In this document: positions 8,569 to 18,813 of the stretch, one piece after another
Layout: each line of letters starts with the position of its first letter
Numbering within the stretch: the first letter of the stretch is position 1
DNA from: Pseudomonas citrullilanati
Lineage (GTDB): Bacteria > Pseudomonadota > Gammaproteobacteria > Pseudomonadales > Pseudomonadaceae
DNA: 64,000 nucleotides
Reading direction: 5' to 3'
Assembly: GCF_030580855.1 (NCBI RefSeq)
Contig: NZ_JAUQOP010000005.1
Coordinates: 1-64,000 of the forward strand
Translations under genes and position numbers: made by a program
Notes under the pieces: generated by a model
What the model was told of the DNA's origin: nothing
The model's database searches: none
What the model saw: only the letters and a program-made list of their open reading frames with translations

Positions 8569-10550
8569 ACGGGTGCCCGATGCCGGGCCCCCGGCCCGGG
8601 CGTCGACAAGTTGAACTGCATGTCGCGCAGCGTCCTGCGGGTTGTCGACTCAGGATCGAGCATGCCCGTGTAGCGCGATCGGTAGTTCGTGATGACCCGT
8701 TCAAGCGATCGATTGAATGCGGCCTTTTGCTCGCTTGAATGGCTGGAGCTCCCCGGCTCCTGCAACTCCCGGAGTTCCCGGATGGCACCATTGATCAGCT
8801 TGATGTTCCCATCGGGCTGGCCGCCGAGAAAGCGTGCGGGGTTGAGCACGTGCTGCACGACGTTGGAGATCCGCGTGGCAATGTCCTGCAGGTGCATGTT
8901 CTCGACAGCCTGCTGGGTCACCTCGGAAAGGGCCCCCGGCGCATCCTTGTCCCATTCGACGGCGGCCTGGAGGAACTGCATGAAGTCCGGGTCATTGCCG
9001 TGATTGAGGCGTTTGGCCAGCCACTCCAGCTTGCCGGGCTGATCCGCTAGCTGGTCGAGGGCCCAGATGGCCCTGCGTATCGGCGGCGTGGGTTCAAGCG
9101 TGGCGGACGTCTCGTTGGCCTGTTTGATCGCTGTCTTCAATTGCGTCAACGCCTCTTGCGCCTGCTCCCTGAAGGCGATCAGCCCGGCGCAGGCTTCGTC
9201 GCCTGCCAGCTCTGGGCTTAGCTGTGCGAAATCCTTGTCGCCAAAGGCCAACAGGGCGTCTTCGATCGAGGTGAAAGAAAAGGTTTGCCGGGTGGCTTTG
9301 CGATCTTCCAGATGGGTCTGGACAGCCTTGCGCAACGCTTCCTGGAGAAGATTCTTGGTGTCCTTGGGCATGCTGAAATTCACCGTTCCGTTCAACAGGC
9401 CGCGGTAATCGCCTTCGGCAATCTTCAGCGGCACGACGACGATCTGCTCGGCAAACGACTTCAGTTGCTCGGCGTTCCAGGCGGAGCTGGCCGTGTAGGG
9501 GGCCTTGAGGACACGGTCGATCAGGGCTGAAAGGCCCGTGCCCCGTTGGGCTTCCTGGGCCGATGCCTCTGCCTCGAATACCAGGATCAGAGGCTCGCCT
9601 TCCGGAATCGGGCCCATGGACGTCACCGGGTTATAAATGGCACTGACCGGCGTATTGTTCAGGATGCCGCCATCGGCACAGGGCAGGGTGGCGCCCGTCA
9701 GTTGGAACGGCTGTTCTTGCAGGGTCGGCTTGCTGAACACCAGCGGCAGCGATGCGGATATGAGCGCGGCCACGGCAATGTCCATGTCGGGGGTCAGGGC
9801 CGCGCTGAAGACCACCGATTGCGTGCCCTCTTCGAACATGGCGGTGCCGTTGATTTCCAGGGATTTGAGTTGCGGGATCTCTTGGCTAAGCACTGCCAGG
9901 TCGGCAAAGGTGACGTATTGGTGCTCCTGCACCTTGGCAACCGCTTGTTGCGCCTTTTCGGACAGCGGCTTCGGATGTTCCTTGCAACGCTGCAAGAGCG
10001 CCGCGCAGGACTTTTCCCGAATCATGTTTTCCAAGGGCACTCCCTTGGAGCCCAGGCGTGGCAACAGATCACACAGCAACTGCGCCAGCGGAATCTTTTT
10101 CAGTTTCTCGCCCAGGTTTGAAAACCCCTTCTGCCAGGCAGAAATCTTAGGGTCGCTGCTGTCGAGCAGGGACACGAGGGACAGGTTGTCGGAGATGTCG
10201 TCGAAACCCGCATGACTCATGCCGCTGGCGAGCAGCGCGGCCGATATGGCCCCCGCCGAGGCGCCTGAAATTTCCCGGATAAGGTCCATGACGCCGCTGG
10301 CTTCCAGCTCTTTGACGAGGCCGGAGTAGGCCACCCCCTTGGCGCCTCCGCCACTGAGCGCCAGCACGGTGATGGGCGGTCGATCCAGCGTGACCTGGAC
10401 ACTGCCGTCTTCGTTTCGAACGAGGGTGATCGACCGGTCTGTGGCGTTGCAGGCCAGTTGTTCGGGGAACTCAGGGGCGGCTTGGGTAGCGGGGCGGTCC
10501 AGGTTTTCAGCAGGGAGGGCGGAAGGGGTGTGTTGCGAGATAGCTAGCAT
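8538..10550 (-). CDS. ExoU-like patatin-family phospholipase A2 (putative toxin/effector)
   Basis: The 670-residue protein resembles the P. aeruginosa type III effector ExoU along most of its length, not just the patatin domain. It has the glycine-rich oxyanion loop LSGGGAKG (65-72), the GASAG nucleophile elbow with Ser98, and the catalytic Asp in DGG (Asp293), spaced 195 residues apart (202 in ExoU). Further ExoU-like blocks are GTAMFE, VVVPLK...GDYRGLLNGTVNFSMP, SIEDALLAFGD and LEWLAKRLNH. Patatin-type lipases cleave phospholipids; ExoU does so in host cells after activation by ubiquitin. The N-terminus is about 44 residues shorter than ExoU, in the region used for secretion and chaperone binding. 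No chaperone or type III genes are nearby. Start chosen at the first ATG with the usual N-terminal style; a TTG 41 codons upstream is possible. The last ~23 residues overlap the FNT gene. Confidence 0.88.
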   Translation of the reverse strand: MLAISQHTPSALPAENLDRPATQAAPEFPEQLACNATDRSITLVRNEDGSVQVTLDRPPITVLALSGGGAKGVAYSGLVKELEASGVMDLIREISGASAGAISAALLASGMSHAGFDDISDNLSLVSLLDSSDPKISAWQKGFSNLGEKLKKIPLAQLLCDLLPRLGSKGVPLENMIREKSCAALLQRCKEHPKPLSEKAQQAVAKVQEHQYVTFADLAVLSQEIPQLKSLEINGTAMFEEGTQSVVFSAALTPDMDIAVAALISASLPLVFSKPTLQEQPFQLTGATLPCADGGILNNTPVSAIYNPVTSMGPIPEGEPLILVFEAEASAQEAQRGTGLSALIDRVLKAPYTASSAWNAEQLKSFAEQIVVVPLKIAEGDYRGLLNGTVNFSMPKDTKNLLQEALRKAVQTHLEDRKATRQTFSFTSIEDALLAFGDKDFAQLSPELAGDEACAGLIAFREQAQEALTQLKTAIKQANETSATLEPTPPIRRAIWALDQLADQPGKLEWLAKRLNHGNDPDFMQFLQAAVEWDKDAPGALSEVTQQAVENMHLQDIATRISNVVQHVLNPARFLGGQPDGNIKLINGAIRELRELQEPGSSSHSSEQKAAFNRSLERVITNYRSRYTGMLDPESTTRRTLRDMQFNLSTPGPGARHRAPVHAESAGRLG

Positions 10551-10639
10551 GGCTGGTTCGTTCCGTGTGCCAGGGAGGAGGACCGAACTGTAAGCAAGAT
10601 CTGAGGGAAAACTGCGTTGTGACTCAATTGGACAACTAT

Positions 10640-10666
10640 CCGCCGGCGGCCGACAACCGCCGGCGG
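10640..10666. repeat. Strong GC hairpin upstream of the ExoU-like gene
   Basis: Two copies of CCGCCGGCGG, each self-complementary, flank a 7-base spacer (10640-10649 and 10657-10666). It lies between the MFS gene stop and the ExoU-like start. There is no T tract, so it is not a standard terminator; it could be an operator or a transcription pause or stop for the MFS transcript. Confidence 0.6.
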
Positions 10667-10795
10667 AGATCAATCAAAAGCCCTCTGGAACAAGGCTTCT
10701 GGCAGGCCGGTAAATTAACTCGCGCAGGCGGGGACAAAGTCGTACCGAACGCGTCGTACATTCATCCATGGGACGGGGCCGATTTCCCAAGGCCC

Positions 10796-11956
10796 TCAAG
10801 CGGCGGCGGCCGCCATGCGTCGTTGTCGTTGGATGAAGAACAGGGCGGTCAATACCGTGAGGCCGCCGACCGCGGCCCCGGTCCACGGCAGATCCGCCAG
10901 GTTGGCACCGCTGGCCACCACCAGCCCGCCGATCCAGGCACCGGCGGCGTTGCCGAGGTTGAAGGCGCTCTGGTTCAGGGTCGAGCCGAGGTTGGGGGCA
11001 TCGGAGGCCTGGTCGATGATCAGCAGTTGCAGGATCGGGCACAGGGCGAAGGCGAAGATGCCCCACAGCACCAGGGTGATCGCCGCGGGAATCACCGACT
11101 GGCTGGTCTGGCTGAACGCGGCCAGGACCAGCACCACGGCCAGGGCCATCGCCACCAGCGCCGGCAACAGGCGTCGATCGGCCAGGCGCCCGCCGAGGAA
11201 GCTGCCCGCCGTCAGGCCGACGCCGAACAACAGCAGCATGACGGTGACGCCGTGGGGGCTGACGCCGGTGATGTCCTGCAGGATCGGTGCGATGTAGGTG
11301 AACACGCTGAACAGGCTGGTGGAGGCCAGCACGCTCATGCCCAGGGCGAGCAACACGTTGACCTTGCCTAGGACCTTGAACTCGCTGGCCAGGTTGGCTT
11401 TTTCCATGGGGATTTCCCGGGGCAGCCAGGCCCATTGGGCGATCGCCGCGACCACGCCGATGACCGCCACCGCCCAGAAGGTCGAGCGCCAGCCAGCGTA
11501 TTGCCCCAAGGCCGTGCCCAGCGGCACGCCCAGCACATTGGCCAGGGTCAGGCCGGTAAACATCATTGCGATCGCCTGGGCCCGCTTGTTCGGCGCCACC
11601 AGCCCGGCAGCCACCACCGAGCCGATGCCAAAGAACGCCCCGTGACACAGTGCGGTGATGACCCGGGCGGCCATCAGCGTGGCGTAGTTCGGCGCGAGGG
11701 CGCAGAGCACGTTGCCGAGGATGAACATCAGCGTCATGCCCAGCAGCGTCGCCTTGCGCGGCATGTTGGCGGTGCCGATGGCCAGGATCGGCGCGCCGAA
11801 CACCACGCCCAGGGCGTAGCCGGTGATCAACAGCCCGGCCTGGGGAATGCTCACGGCCAGGTCACGGGCGACATCGGGCAACAGGCCCATGATGACGAAT
11901 TCAGTCGTGCCGATGCCGAAAGCGGCGACGGCCAAAGCAAGCAAGGCGAGTGGCAT
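10796..11956 (-). CDS. MFS transporter, DHA1 family (AraJ/YdhP-like exporter)
   Basis: A 386-residue, twelve-segment inner-membrane protein of the major facilitator superfamily. It opens PLALLALAVAAFGIGTTEFVIMG, the characteristic first helix of the DHA1 sugar/arabinose-efflux-like exporters (FxxGTTEFVxMGLLP). It has ADRRLLP-type loop 2-3 and 8-9 motifs (GTANMPRKATLLG, GGRLADRRLLPALV), and ends in a short cytoplasmic tail RQRRMAAAAA. Members export sugars, purine analogues or drugs; the substrate is unknown. The ATG at 11956 is chosen, with a TTG two codons earlier as an alternative; neither has a strong ribosome-binding site. A separate unit, 245 bases upstream of the ExoU-like gene on the same strand. 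Confidence 0.88.
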   Translation of the reverse strand: MPLALLALAVAAFGIGTTEFVIMGLLPDVARDLAVSIPQAGLLITGYALGVVFGAPILAIGTANMPRKATLLGMTLMFILGNVLCALAPNYATLMAARVITALCHGAFFGIGSVVAAGLVAPNKRAQAIAMMFTGLTLANVLGVPLGTALGQYAGWRSTFWAVAVIGVVAAIAQWAWLPREIPMEKANLASEFKVLGKVNVLLALGMSVLASTSLFSVFTYIAPILQDITGVSPHGVTVMLLLFGVGLTAGSFLGGRLADRRLLPALVAMALAVVLVLAAFSQTSQSVIPAAITLVLWGIFAFALCPILQLLIIDQASDAPNLGSTLNQSAFNLGNAAGAWIGGLVVASGANLADLPWTGAAVGGLTVLTALFFIQRQRRMAAAAA

Positions 11957-12258
11957 GCGCAAGGTCTCTGTCTATAGTCTTGACGCTCTGATCAGGCATA
12001 CGCATGCCGGCGTCCCGGTTCGAATGAACGAGGCGCTGGCGGATTTTGTTGGAATTGGTCTATGCGCAACTGAGGGCGGCGTGGTCGCCGGCAGTATAGA
12101 CGGCTGTCGATGGATGCGTGAACCTGATGGCACCGCTCGGCATGCGAACCTTTTGCCCGGCCGTGGCTCTTAGCCTGCAGGCGGTTGCCGGTTGGCAGGC
12201 TGTTCACGTCCTGTTTTGCGTCACACTCAAACATAGAACTCGAAGAAGGAAATGCGTC
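11957..12258. other. Divergent intergenic region without a gene
   Basis: About 300 bases between the MFS exporter and the MAPEG gene. I see no convincing reading frame. AGCCTGC and GCAGGCT arms at about 12172-12202 could form a hairpin; otherwise only promoter space for the two divergent genes. Confidence 0.5.
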
Positions 12259-12642
12259 ATGACGGTTGCCCTGTGGTGTATCTTGATCGCCTTCATCCTG
12301 CCCTACCTGTGCATCGGCATTGCCAAGGCCGGTGGAAAATTCCGCTTGCGGGACAACCACGACCCGCGGGATTTCCTTGAAAGCCTCGACGGCGTTCCCC
12401 GGCGTGCCTACGCTGCGCAACTGAACAGCTTCGAAATCAACCCGGCGTTCGCGGCCGCGGTCATCGTTGCGCACCTGGCCGGCAATGCCGAACTGGTAAC
12501 CATCAACGTGCTGGCGGTGCTGTTCATCACCAGTCGCCTGCTCTACATCATCTGCTACCTGGCGGACTGGGCGATCCTGCGTTCGCTGGTTTGGCTGGTG
12601 GGGGTGGGGCTGGTGGCGAGTTTCTTCTTCGTTTCGGTCTGA
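12259..12642 (+). CDS. MAPEG-family integral membrane protein
   Basis: A 127-residue protein with four hydrophobic segments. It starts MTVALWCILIAFILPYLCIGIAKAGG, includes the conserved loop DNHDPRDFLESLDGVPRRAYAAQLNSFE, and continues NPAFAAAVIVAHLAGN. The R-A-x-x-A-x-x-N-x-x-E pattern (RRAYAAQLNSFE) is the glutathione-binding signature of MAPEG proteins (microsomal glutathione transferase and leukotriene synthase relatives). Bacterial members are presumed to be membrane detoxification enzymes, but few have been tested. AAGGA lies 9 bases before the ATG. Confidence 0.85.
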   Translation: MTVALWCILIAFILPYLCIGIAKAGGKFRLRDNHDPRDFLESLDGVPRRAYAAQLNSFEINPAFAAAVIVAHLAGNAELVTINVLAVLFITSRLLYIICYLADWAILRSLVWLVGVGLVASFFFVSV

Positions 12643-12679
12643 GCCTGGCTTCAGGCTTTCGGGGGTATTCGCTGGCCTC

Positions 12680-12742
12680 ATCGTGAGCAGGCTCGCTCCC
12701 ACAGGAACATTGGTCGATGTGGGCGCGAGCCTGTTCGCGAGG
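12680..12742. repeat. REPIN between MAPEG gene and mltA
   Basis: A slightly degenerate inverted REP pair (ATCGTGAGCAGGCTCGCTCC and GTGGGCGCGAGCCTGTTCGC) in the convergent gap. Confidence 0.82.
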
Positions 12743-12765
12743 AGGGCGGCACTGAGGGCAAGCCC

Positions 12766-13953
12766 TCAAGGATTGGCGCTGACGGCATTCGCCACCTGCG
12801 GCACTTGCGGCAACCCCATGCCCTTGGGCCACAGCATCCAGATCTGGCCCTGCTGCTTCATGTCCCCGGCCAACTGCCCGGCGGCGTCGCCGGTGCCCCA
12901 GAACAGGTCGGCCCTGACTTCGCCGGTAATCGCGCCGCCCGTGTCCTGGGCGGCGACGGGGCGGTTCAGGGGGCTGCCGTCGGGGCGCGTGGTGGACAGC
13001 CAGAGCAGGCTGCCCAGCGGGATCACCTTGCGATCCACCGCCACGCTGTAGCCGGCGGTCAACGGTACGTTCAACGAGCCTCGCGGGCCTTCGTTGCTGT
13101 CGGGGTTGCGGTTGAAGAACACGTAGCTGGGGTTGCTGCCCAGCAACTCGGGAATCCGGTTCGGGTTGGCCTTGGCCCAGGCCGCGATGGTGCCCATGGT
13201 CACGTCTTCCTTTTTCAGCTCGCCCTGTTCCACCAGCCAGCGGCCGATGGGCCGGTAGGGATGGCCGTTCTGGTCGGCATAGCCGATGCGCAACTGGCGG
13301 CCGTCATCGAGGCGAATGCGACCCGAGCCTTGGATTTGCAGGAATTGCAGGTTCATCGGATCGGTGAGCCAGGCGATCACCGGCGCCTTCACCCCGTTGG
13401 CCTCGATGGTGGCGGCGTCGTCGTAGGGCTTGAGCACCCGACCTTCGAGGCGGCCGCGCAGGCGCTTGCCCTTGAGTTCGGGGTAAAGGCTGTCCAGTGC
13501 CACGATGATCATGTCGTCGGGTACGCCGTACACCGGGACGTTCGCGTTGGCCGTGCGGGTGAGGCTGCCTGGGTAGACCGGCTCGTAGTAGCCGGTGATC
13601 AGGCCGTTGGGGCTGTTATCGCCCGAGCGCAGCCCATAGACGTCCAGGTGTTGCTTGAGGAAATTGCGTACATCGGCTGCGGTCTGCGGCACATTGGCCG
13701 CCGCCGCGCAGGTCGGGCCCCAGCTCGCGTCCGCCTTGAGCCGGGTGCAGGCGCTGCGCCACGAACCGAAACCGGCCAGCAGATCCTGGTCGGACACGGG
13801 CGGCAAGGCCTCCCACGGGGCGCTGACGTACGTGGCGAGGGCATGGGTCTGGGGCTCCTCGGGCTTTTCGCCGCGATTGCAGCCGGCCAGCAACGCGATC
13901 AGCGGTAGGGTCAACGCCAGGCCTTTGTGCCAGGTCTTGATGCGGCTGTTCAT
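12766..13953 (-). CDS. mltA: Membrane-bound lytic murein transglycosylase A
   Basis: Cleaves the MurNAc-GlcNAc bond of peptidoglycan with 1,6-anhydro ring formation, in the periplasm. The 395-residue precursor is a lipoprotein (signal with LLAGC lipobox, ~residues 19-23). The MltA domain follows, with GLITGYYEPVYPGS, IAWLTDPMNLQFLQIQGSGR, and YADQNGHPYRPIGRWLVE. A C-terminal 3D-type domain (VAAQDTGGAITGEVRADLFWG) carries the conserved Asp residues. The start is supported by AAGGGAAA about 7 bases upstream and by the signal peptide. Confidence 0.95.
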   Translation of the reverse strand: MNSRIKTWHKGLALTLPLIALLAGCNRGEKPEEPQTHALATYVSAPWEALPPVSDQDLLAGFGSWRSACTRLKADASWGPTCAAAANVPQTAADVRNFLKQHLDVYGLRSGDNSPNGLITGYYEPVYPGSLTRTANANVPVYGVPDDMIIVALDSLYPELKGKRLRGRLEGRVLKPYDDAATIEANGVKAPVIAWLTDPMNLQFLQIQGSGRIRLDDGRQLRIGYADQNGHPYRPIGRWLVEQGELKKEDVTMGTIAAWAKANPNRIPELLGSNPSYVFFNRNPDSNEGPRGSLNVPLTAGYSVAVDRKVIPLGSLLWLSTTRPDGSPLNRPVAAQDTGGAITGEVRADLFWGTGDAAGQLAGDMKQQGQIWMLWPKGMGLPQVPQVANAVSANP

Positions 13954-14078
13954 GAAGATTTCCCTTGCAGTCATCCGAACGCTGTCAGGCGCTCGAACAA
14001 CCCGTATTGTTGATAGGGCCATTGGTCTTTGCCGATGACCCGAGGATACTAACCGCCGTTTCCTGTCCCGAGGCCAAG

Positions 14079-14528
14079 ATGTTTGTAAAACGAGTTTCCC
14101 TGGCTGTACTGGCTTGCCTGCTGTTGTCCGCCTGTGGCGGCGTCGATCCCAACTCGCCCCTGGGCCAGCGCAAGGCGATCTTCAAGCAGATGCTCAAGAC
14201 CAACGAGGAGCTGGGCGGCATGCTACGCGGTCGCGTTCCCTTCGATGGCACCCGATTCGCCGCGGGCGCGGTGCAGCTCGATCAACTGTCCCACGAACCC
14301 TGGAAACATTTCCCGCAGGTGCGTGAGCAGGATCACACCAGCGCCCGGGATGAGGTCTGGCAGAAACAGGCGCGCTTCCAGGAACTGGCCCGCCACCTTG
14401 AAGCGGCCACTGGTGAACTGGTGACCATCAGCCAGGTCCAGCCCTACAAGGCCAGCAACCTGGGGCCGGCCGTGCAGAAGGTCGAGGATGCGTGCAGTGC
14501 CTGTCACAAGGAGTTTCGCGATCATTGA
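14079..14528 (+). CDS. Cytochrome c' family lipoprotein
   Basis: A 149-residue protein starting with a lipoprotein signal (MFVKRVSLAVLACLLLSAC). It ends with CSACHKEFRDH, the single C-x-x-C-H haem-attachment motif at the extreme C-terminus that marks class II (c'-type) cytochromes. Between them is the four-helix-bundle-like region with the Q-R-K-x-x-F-K (QRKAIFKQMLKTNEELGGML) first helix. Cytochromes c' bind NO or transfer electrons in the periplasm. A lipid-anchored form is less usual than the soluble one. Divergent from mltA, convergent with the DUF1090 gene. Confidence 0.85.
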   Translation: MFVKRVSLAVLACLLLSACGGVDPNSPLGQRKAIFKQMLKTNEELGGMLRGRVPFDGTRFAAGAVQLDQLSHEPWKHFPQVREQDHTSARDEVWQKQARFQELARHLEAATGELVTISQVQPYKASNLGPAVQKVEDACSACHKEFRDH

Positions 14529-14544
14529 AGGGTAAGCTTCAGGC

Positions 14545-14940
14545 TCACTTGTCCAACTCATCCACGGCTTCCTGCAGTTCCTTGCGCGAAGCCGCCAGTT
14601 TGTCCTTGCGCTTGTTGATTCGCTCGGCATCGCCTTTCTTCATGGCCTTTTCCAGGTCGGCCTGGCGTCGGCTGACTTCGTGCTTGGCTTCGAGCACCTT
14701 GTTTTCACGTTCCTTGCGCAAGGACGCGTCGGTGCAGTGGGTGGTGACTTCGCTCAGCGCCGTCTCCAGGCCGGCCTGCTGATCCGGGTTGCCACGGGAC
14801 TTGGCCAATTCGATCTGGTTGATGATGCCTTGGCGCTTGGCCGCGCAGCCGGTCAGCTCCGGGCCTTGTTCGTCCGCCAGCAAGGGGGTGGCCATGGCGC
14901 TGCACAAGACCAGCAGGGCAACGGGGGACAGGAAATTCAT
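14545..14940 (-). CDS. DUF1090 family periplasmic protein (YqjC-like)
   Basis: A 131-residue protein with a signal peptide (cleavage after LLADEQ region) followed by a highly charged, almost entirely helical domain. The DUF1090 pattern is visible: LTGCAAKRQGIINQIELAKSRGN near residue 28 and a second cysteine (THCTD) about 40 residues later, then a K/E-rich coiled coil. Function is not established in any organism; E. coli YqjC is the named relative. GGAGTTGCT precedes the ATG. Confidence 0.82.
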   Translation of the reverse strand: MNFLSPVALLVLCSAMATPLLADEQGPELTGCAAKRQGIINQIELAKSRGNPDQQAGLETALSEVTTHCTDASLRKERENKVLEAKHEVSRRQADLEKAMKKGDAERINKRKDKLAASRKELQEAVDELDK

Positions 14941-15030
14941 AGCAACTCCGTAAAAAATCGCGAGCGGGTCGACACCGGTGCGCTGTTGGAACGCATGCCG
15001 GCCCCTTGGGTTCCACCCTCGGCGCCGGGA

Positions 15031-16737
<1,707 letters not shown>

Positions 16738-16907
16738 CTAGCCAGGGATACGGCAGGCGCGAGGCCCGGAGCGTTACCGGATTTTGCCGGCGTGATGGCA
16801 AAGCCGCGGCGGTACAGTGCGGGGTGATTTAGTCTCGCAACTGTCCCTTGAAGCCATCGCGGGCCGGTGCAGAATGACCCTTCGATCCCTCCGCCAGGTG
16901 CGCCCCG

Positions 16908-17528
16908 ATGAACCTGACCACGCTCGCCGTCTTTATCCCCGCCTGCTTCGCACTGAACATGGCGCCAGGGCCGAACAACCTGTTGTCCATCAGCAATGCT
17001 TCGCGCTATGGCTTCGCCCGGGCGTGCAGCGGCGGCCTCGGGCGCCTGCTGGCCTTCGCGATCATGATCGCCCTGGCCGCATTGGGGCTGACCGCGGTGC
17101 TGCACACGTCGGAACTATTGTTCATGGGCATCAAGCTCATCGGGGCGGGCTATCTGCTCTACCTGGCCGTGCAGTTGTGGCGGGCGCGGCCCGAGGCGGC
17201 AGGCGATTCAACGGTCGCCTCGATGAGCAGGGCTAGCCTGGCGCGCCAGGAGTTCCTGGTGGCCATCGGTAATCCGAAGGCGATCCTGCTGTTTACCGCG
17301 TTCCTGCCCCAGTTCGTCGATCGCAGCGGCACCGTGACCCAGCAGTTCGCGGTACTGGGCGGCCTGTTCCTGGCGTTGGAGTGCGTTGCCATCGGCTTGT
17401 ATTGCTACATGGGCCTTCACGCGCGGCGGCTGTTCGCCCGGCCAAGCGGCAAGCGGCTGTTCAACCGGATGTGCGCGGGCCTGCTGGCGAGTGCGGCGTC
17501 GTTCCTGCTGGTGGCGCGGCGGTCTTGA
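16908..17528 (+). CDS. LysE/RhtB-family amino-acid exporter
   Basis: A 206-residue inner-membrane protein with about six hydrophobic segments. The N-terminal ACFALNMAPGPNNLLSISNA matches the LysE/RhtB hallmark (P-G-P-(N/D) loop after helix 1), followed by the ARACSGGLGRLLAFAIM segment, GYLLYLAVQLWRA and GNPKAILLFTAFLPQF. These proteins export amino acids such as homoserine, threonine or lysine; the substrate here is unknown. It converges on metK with a shared terminator. Confidence 0.9.
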   Translation: MNLTTLAVFIPACFALNMAPGPNNLLSISNASRYGFARACSGGLGRLLAFAIMIALAALGLTAVLHTSELLFMGIKLIGAGYLLYLAVQLWRARPEAAGDSTVASMSRASLARQEFLVAIGNPKAILLFTAFLPQFVDRSGTVTQQFAVLGGLFLALECVAIGLYCYMGLHARRLFARPSGKRLFNRMCAGLLASAASFLLVARRS

Positions 17529-17552
17529 TTCAGGGCTGGGCCCTGCGGCATG

Positions 17553-17588
17553 AAAAAGCCCCTGGCGAGCGAGTCGCCAGGGGCTTTT
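17553..17588. terminator. Bidirectional terminator between the LysE-type gene and metK
   Basis: AAAAAGCCCCTGGCGA and TCGCCAGGGGCTTTT form a long perfect stem with A and T tracts on either side, 25 bases after the exporter stop and 15 bases after the metK stop on the opposite strand. Confidence 0.9.
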
Positions 17589-17603
17589 CAACACCAGCGG
17601 GTA

Positions 17604-18794
17604 TTACAGGCCGGCGGCGGCGCGCAGGGCGTCGGCGCGGTCCGTCTTTTCCCAGGTGAAGGTGGTGAAGGTGTCGTCGCCGACGCTCCGGGTCTGCGGC
17701 GTGCGGCCGAAGTGACCGTAGGCGGCGGTTTCCTGGTACATCGGGTGCAGCAGGTCGAGCATGGTGGTGATGGCGTACGGACGCAGGTCGAACACTTCGC
17801 GCACCAGCTGGATGATCTTGTCGTCGCCGATCTTGCCGGTGCCGAAGGTATTCAGCGAGATCGAGGTCGGCTGGGCGACGCCGATGGCGTAGGAGACCTG
17901 GATCTCGCAGCGCTCGGCCAGGCCGGCGGCGACGATGTTCTTGGCCACGTAGCGACCGGCGTAGGCTGCCGAACGGTCGACCTTCGACGGGTCCTTGCCG
18001 GAGAACGCGCCGCCGCCGTGACGGGCCATGCCGCCATAGCTGTCGACGATGATCTTGCGACCGGTCAGGCCGCAGTCGCCCACCGGGCCGCCGATGATGA
18101 AGTTGCCGGTCGGGTTGATGTGGAACTGGGTGTCCTTGGTCAGCAATTCGGCAGGCAGCACGTGCTTGACGATCAGCTCCATCACGCCTTCGCGCAGGTC
18201 CTTATAGGACACTTCCGGGTTGTGCTGGGTCGACAGCACGACCGCGTCGATGCCCACGACCTTGCCGTTTTCGTAACGGCAGGTGACCTGGGACTTGGCG
18301 TCCGGGCGCAGCCACGGCAGCAGGCCGGACTTGCGGGCTTCGGCCTGGCGCTGCACCAGTTGGTGCGAGAAGGTGATCGGTGCCGGCATCAGCACGTCGG
18401 TCTCGTTGCTGGCGTAGCCGAACATCAGGCCCTGGTCGCCGGCGCCCTGGTCTTCCGGCTTGCTGCGGTCAACGCCCTGGGCGATGTCCACCGACTGCTT
18501 GCCGATGATGTTCATCACGCCGCAGGTGGCGCCGTCGAAGCCGACGTCGGAGCTGTTGTAGCCGATGCCCAGGATCACGTCGCGCACGATCTGTTCCAGG
18601 TCGACCCAGGCCGAGGTGGTGACTTCGCCGGCGATGATCGCCACGCCCGTTTTCACCAGTGTCTCGCACGCCACGCGGGCGAATTTGTCTTCCGCAATGA
18701 TGGCGTCCAGCACGGCATCGGAAATCTGGTCGGCGATTTTGTCCGGATGCCCTTCAGACACGGACTCGGAGGTGAAAAGGGAGTATTCGCTCAT
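17604..18794 (-). CDS. metK: S-adenosylmethionine synthetase (methionine adenosyltransferase)
   Basis: Makes S-adenosylmethionine from methionine and ATP. The 396-residue protein shows [20 protein letters not shown] (ATP-binding His region), [12 protein letters not shown], and the glycine-rich P-loop-like [19 protein letters not shown], all diagnostic. It lies 19 bases downstream of the ArsR-methyltransferase gene on the same strand, almost certainly in one transcript, so the SAM supply gene is plausibly regulated by a SAM- or SAH-related repressor encoded with it. Confidence 0.97.
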   Translation of the reverse strand: MSEYSLFTSESVSEGHPDKIADQISDAVLDAIIAEDKFARVACETLVKTGVAIIAGEVTTSAWVDLEQIVRDVILGIGYNSSDVGFDGATCGVMNIIGKQSVDIAQGVDRSKPEDQGAGDQGLMFGYASNETDVLMPAPITFSHQLVQRQAEARKSGLLPWLRPDAKSQVTCRYENGKVVGIDAVVLSTQHNPEVSYKDLREGVMELIVKHVLPAELLTKDTQFHINPTGNFIIGGPVGDCGLTGRKIIVDSYGGMARHGGGAFSGKDPSKVDRSAAYAGRYVAKNIVAAGLAERCEIQVSYAIGVAQPTSISLNTFGTGKIGDDKIIQLVREVFDLRPYAITTMLDLLHPMYQETAAYGHFGRTPQTRSVGDDTFTTFTWEKTDRADALRAAAGL

Positions 18795-18813
18795 CTCGAT
18801 GTTTTCCTACAAG

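Noticed and set aside
10551..10673. TTG-started N-terminal extension of the ExoU-like protein
   Set aside because: The extension crosses the strong hairpin and lacks coding character, so the ATG at 10550 is preferred. It remains possible.
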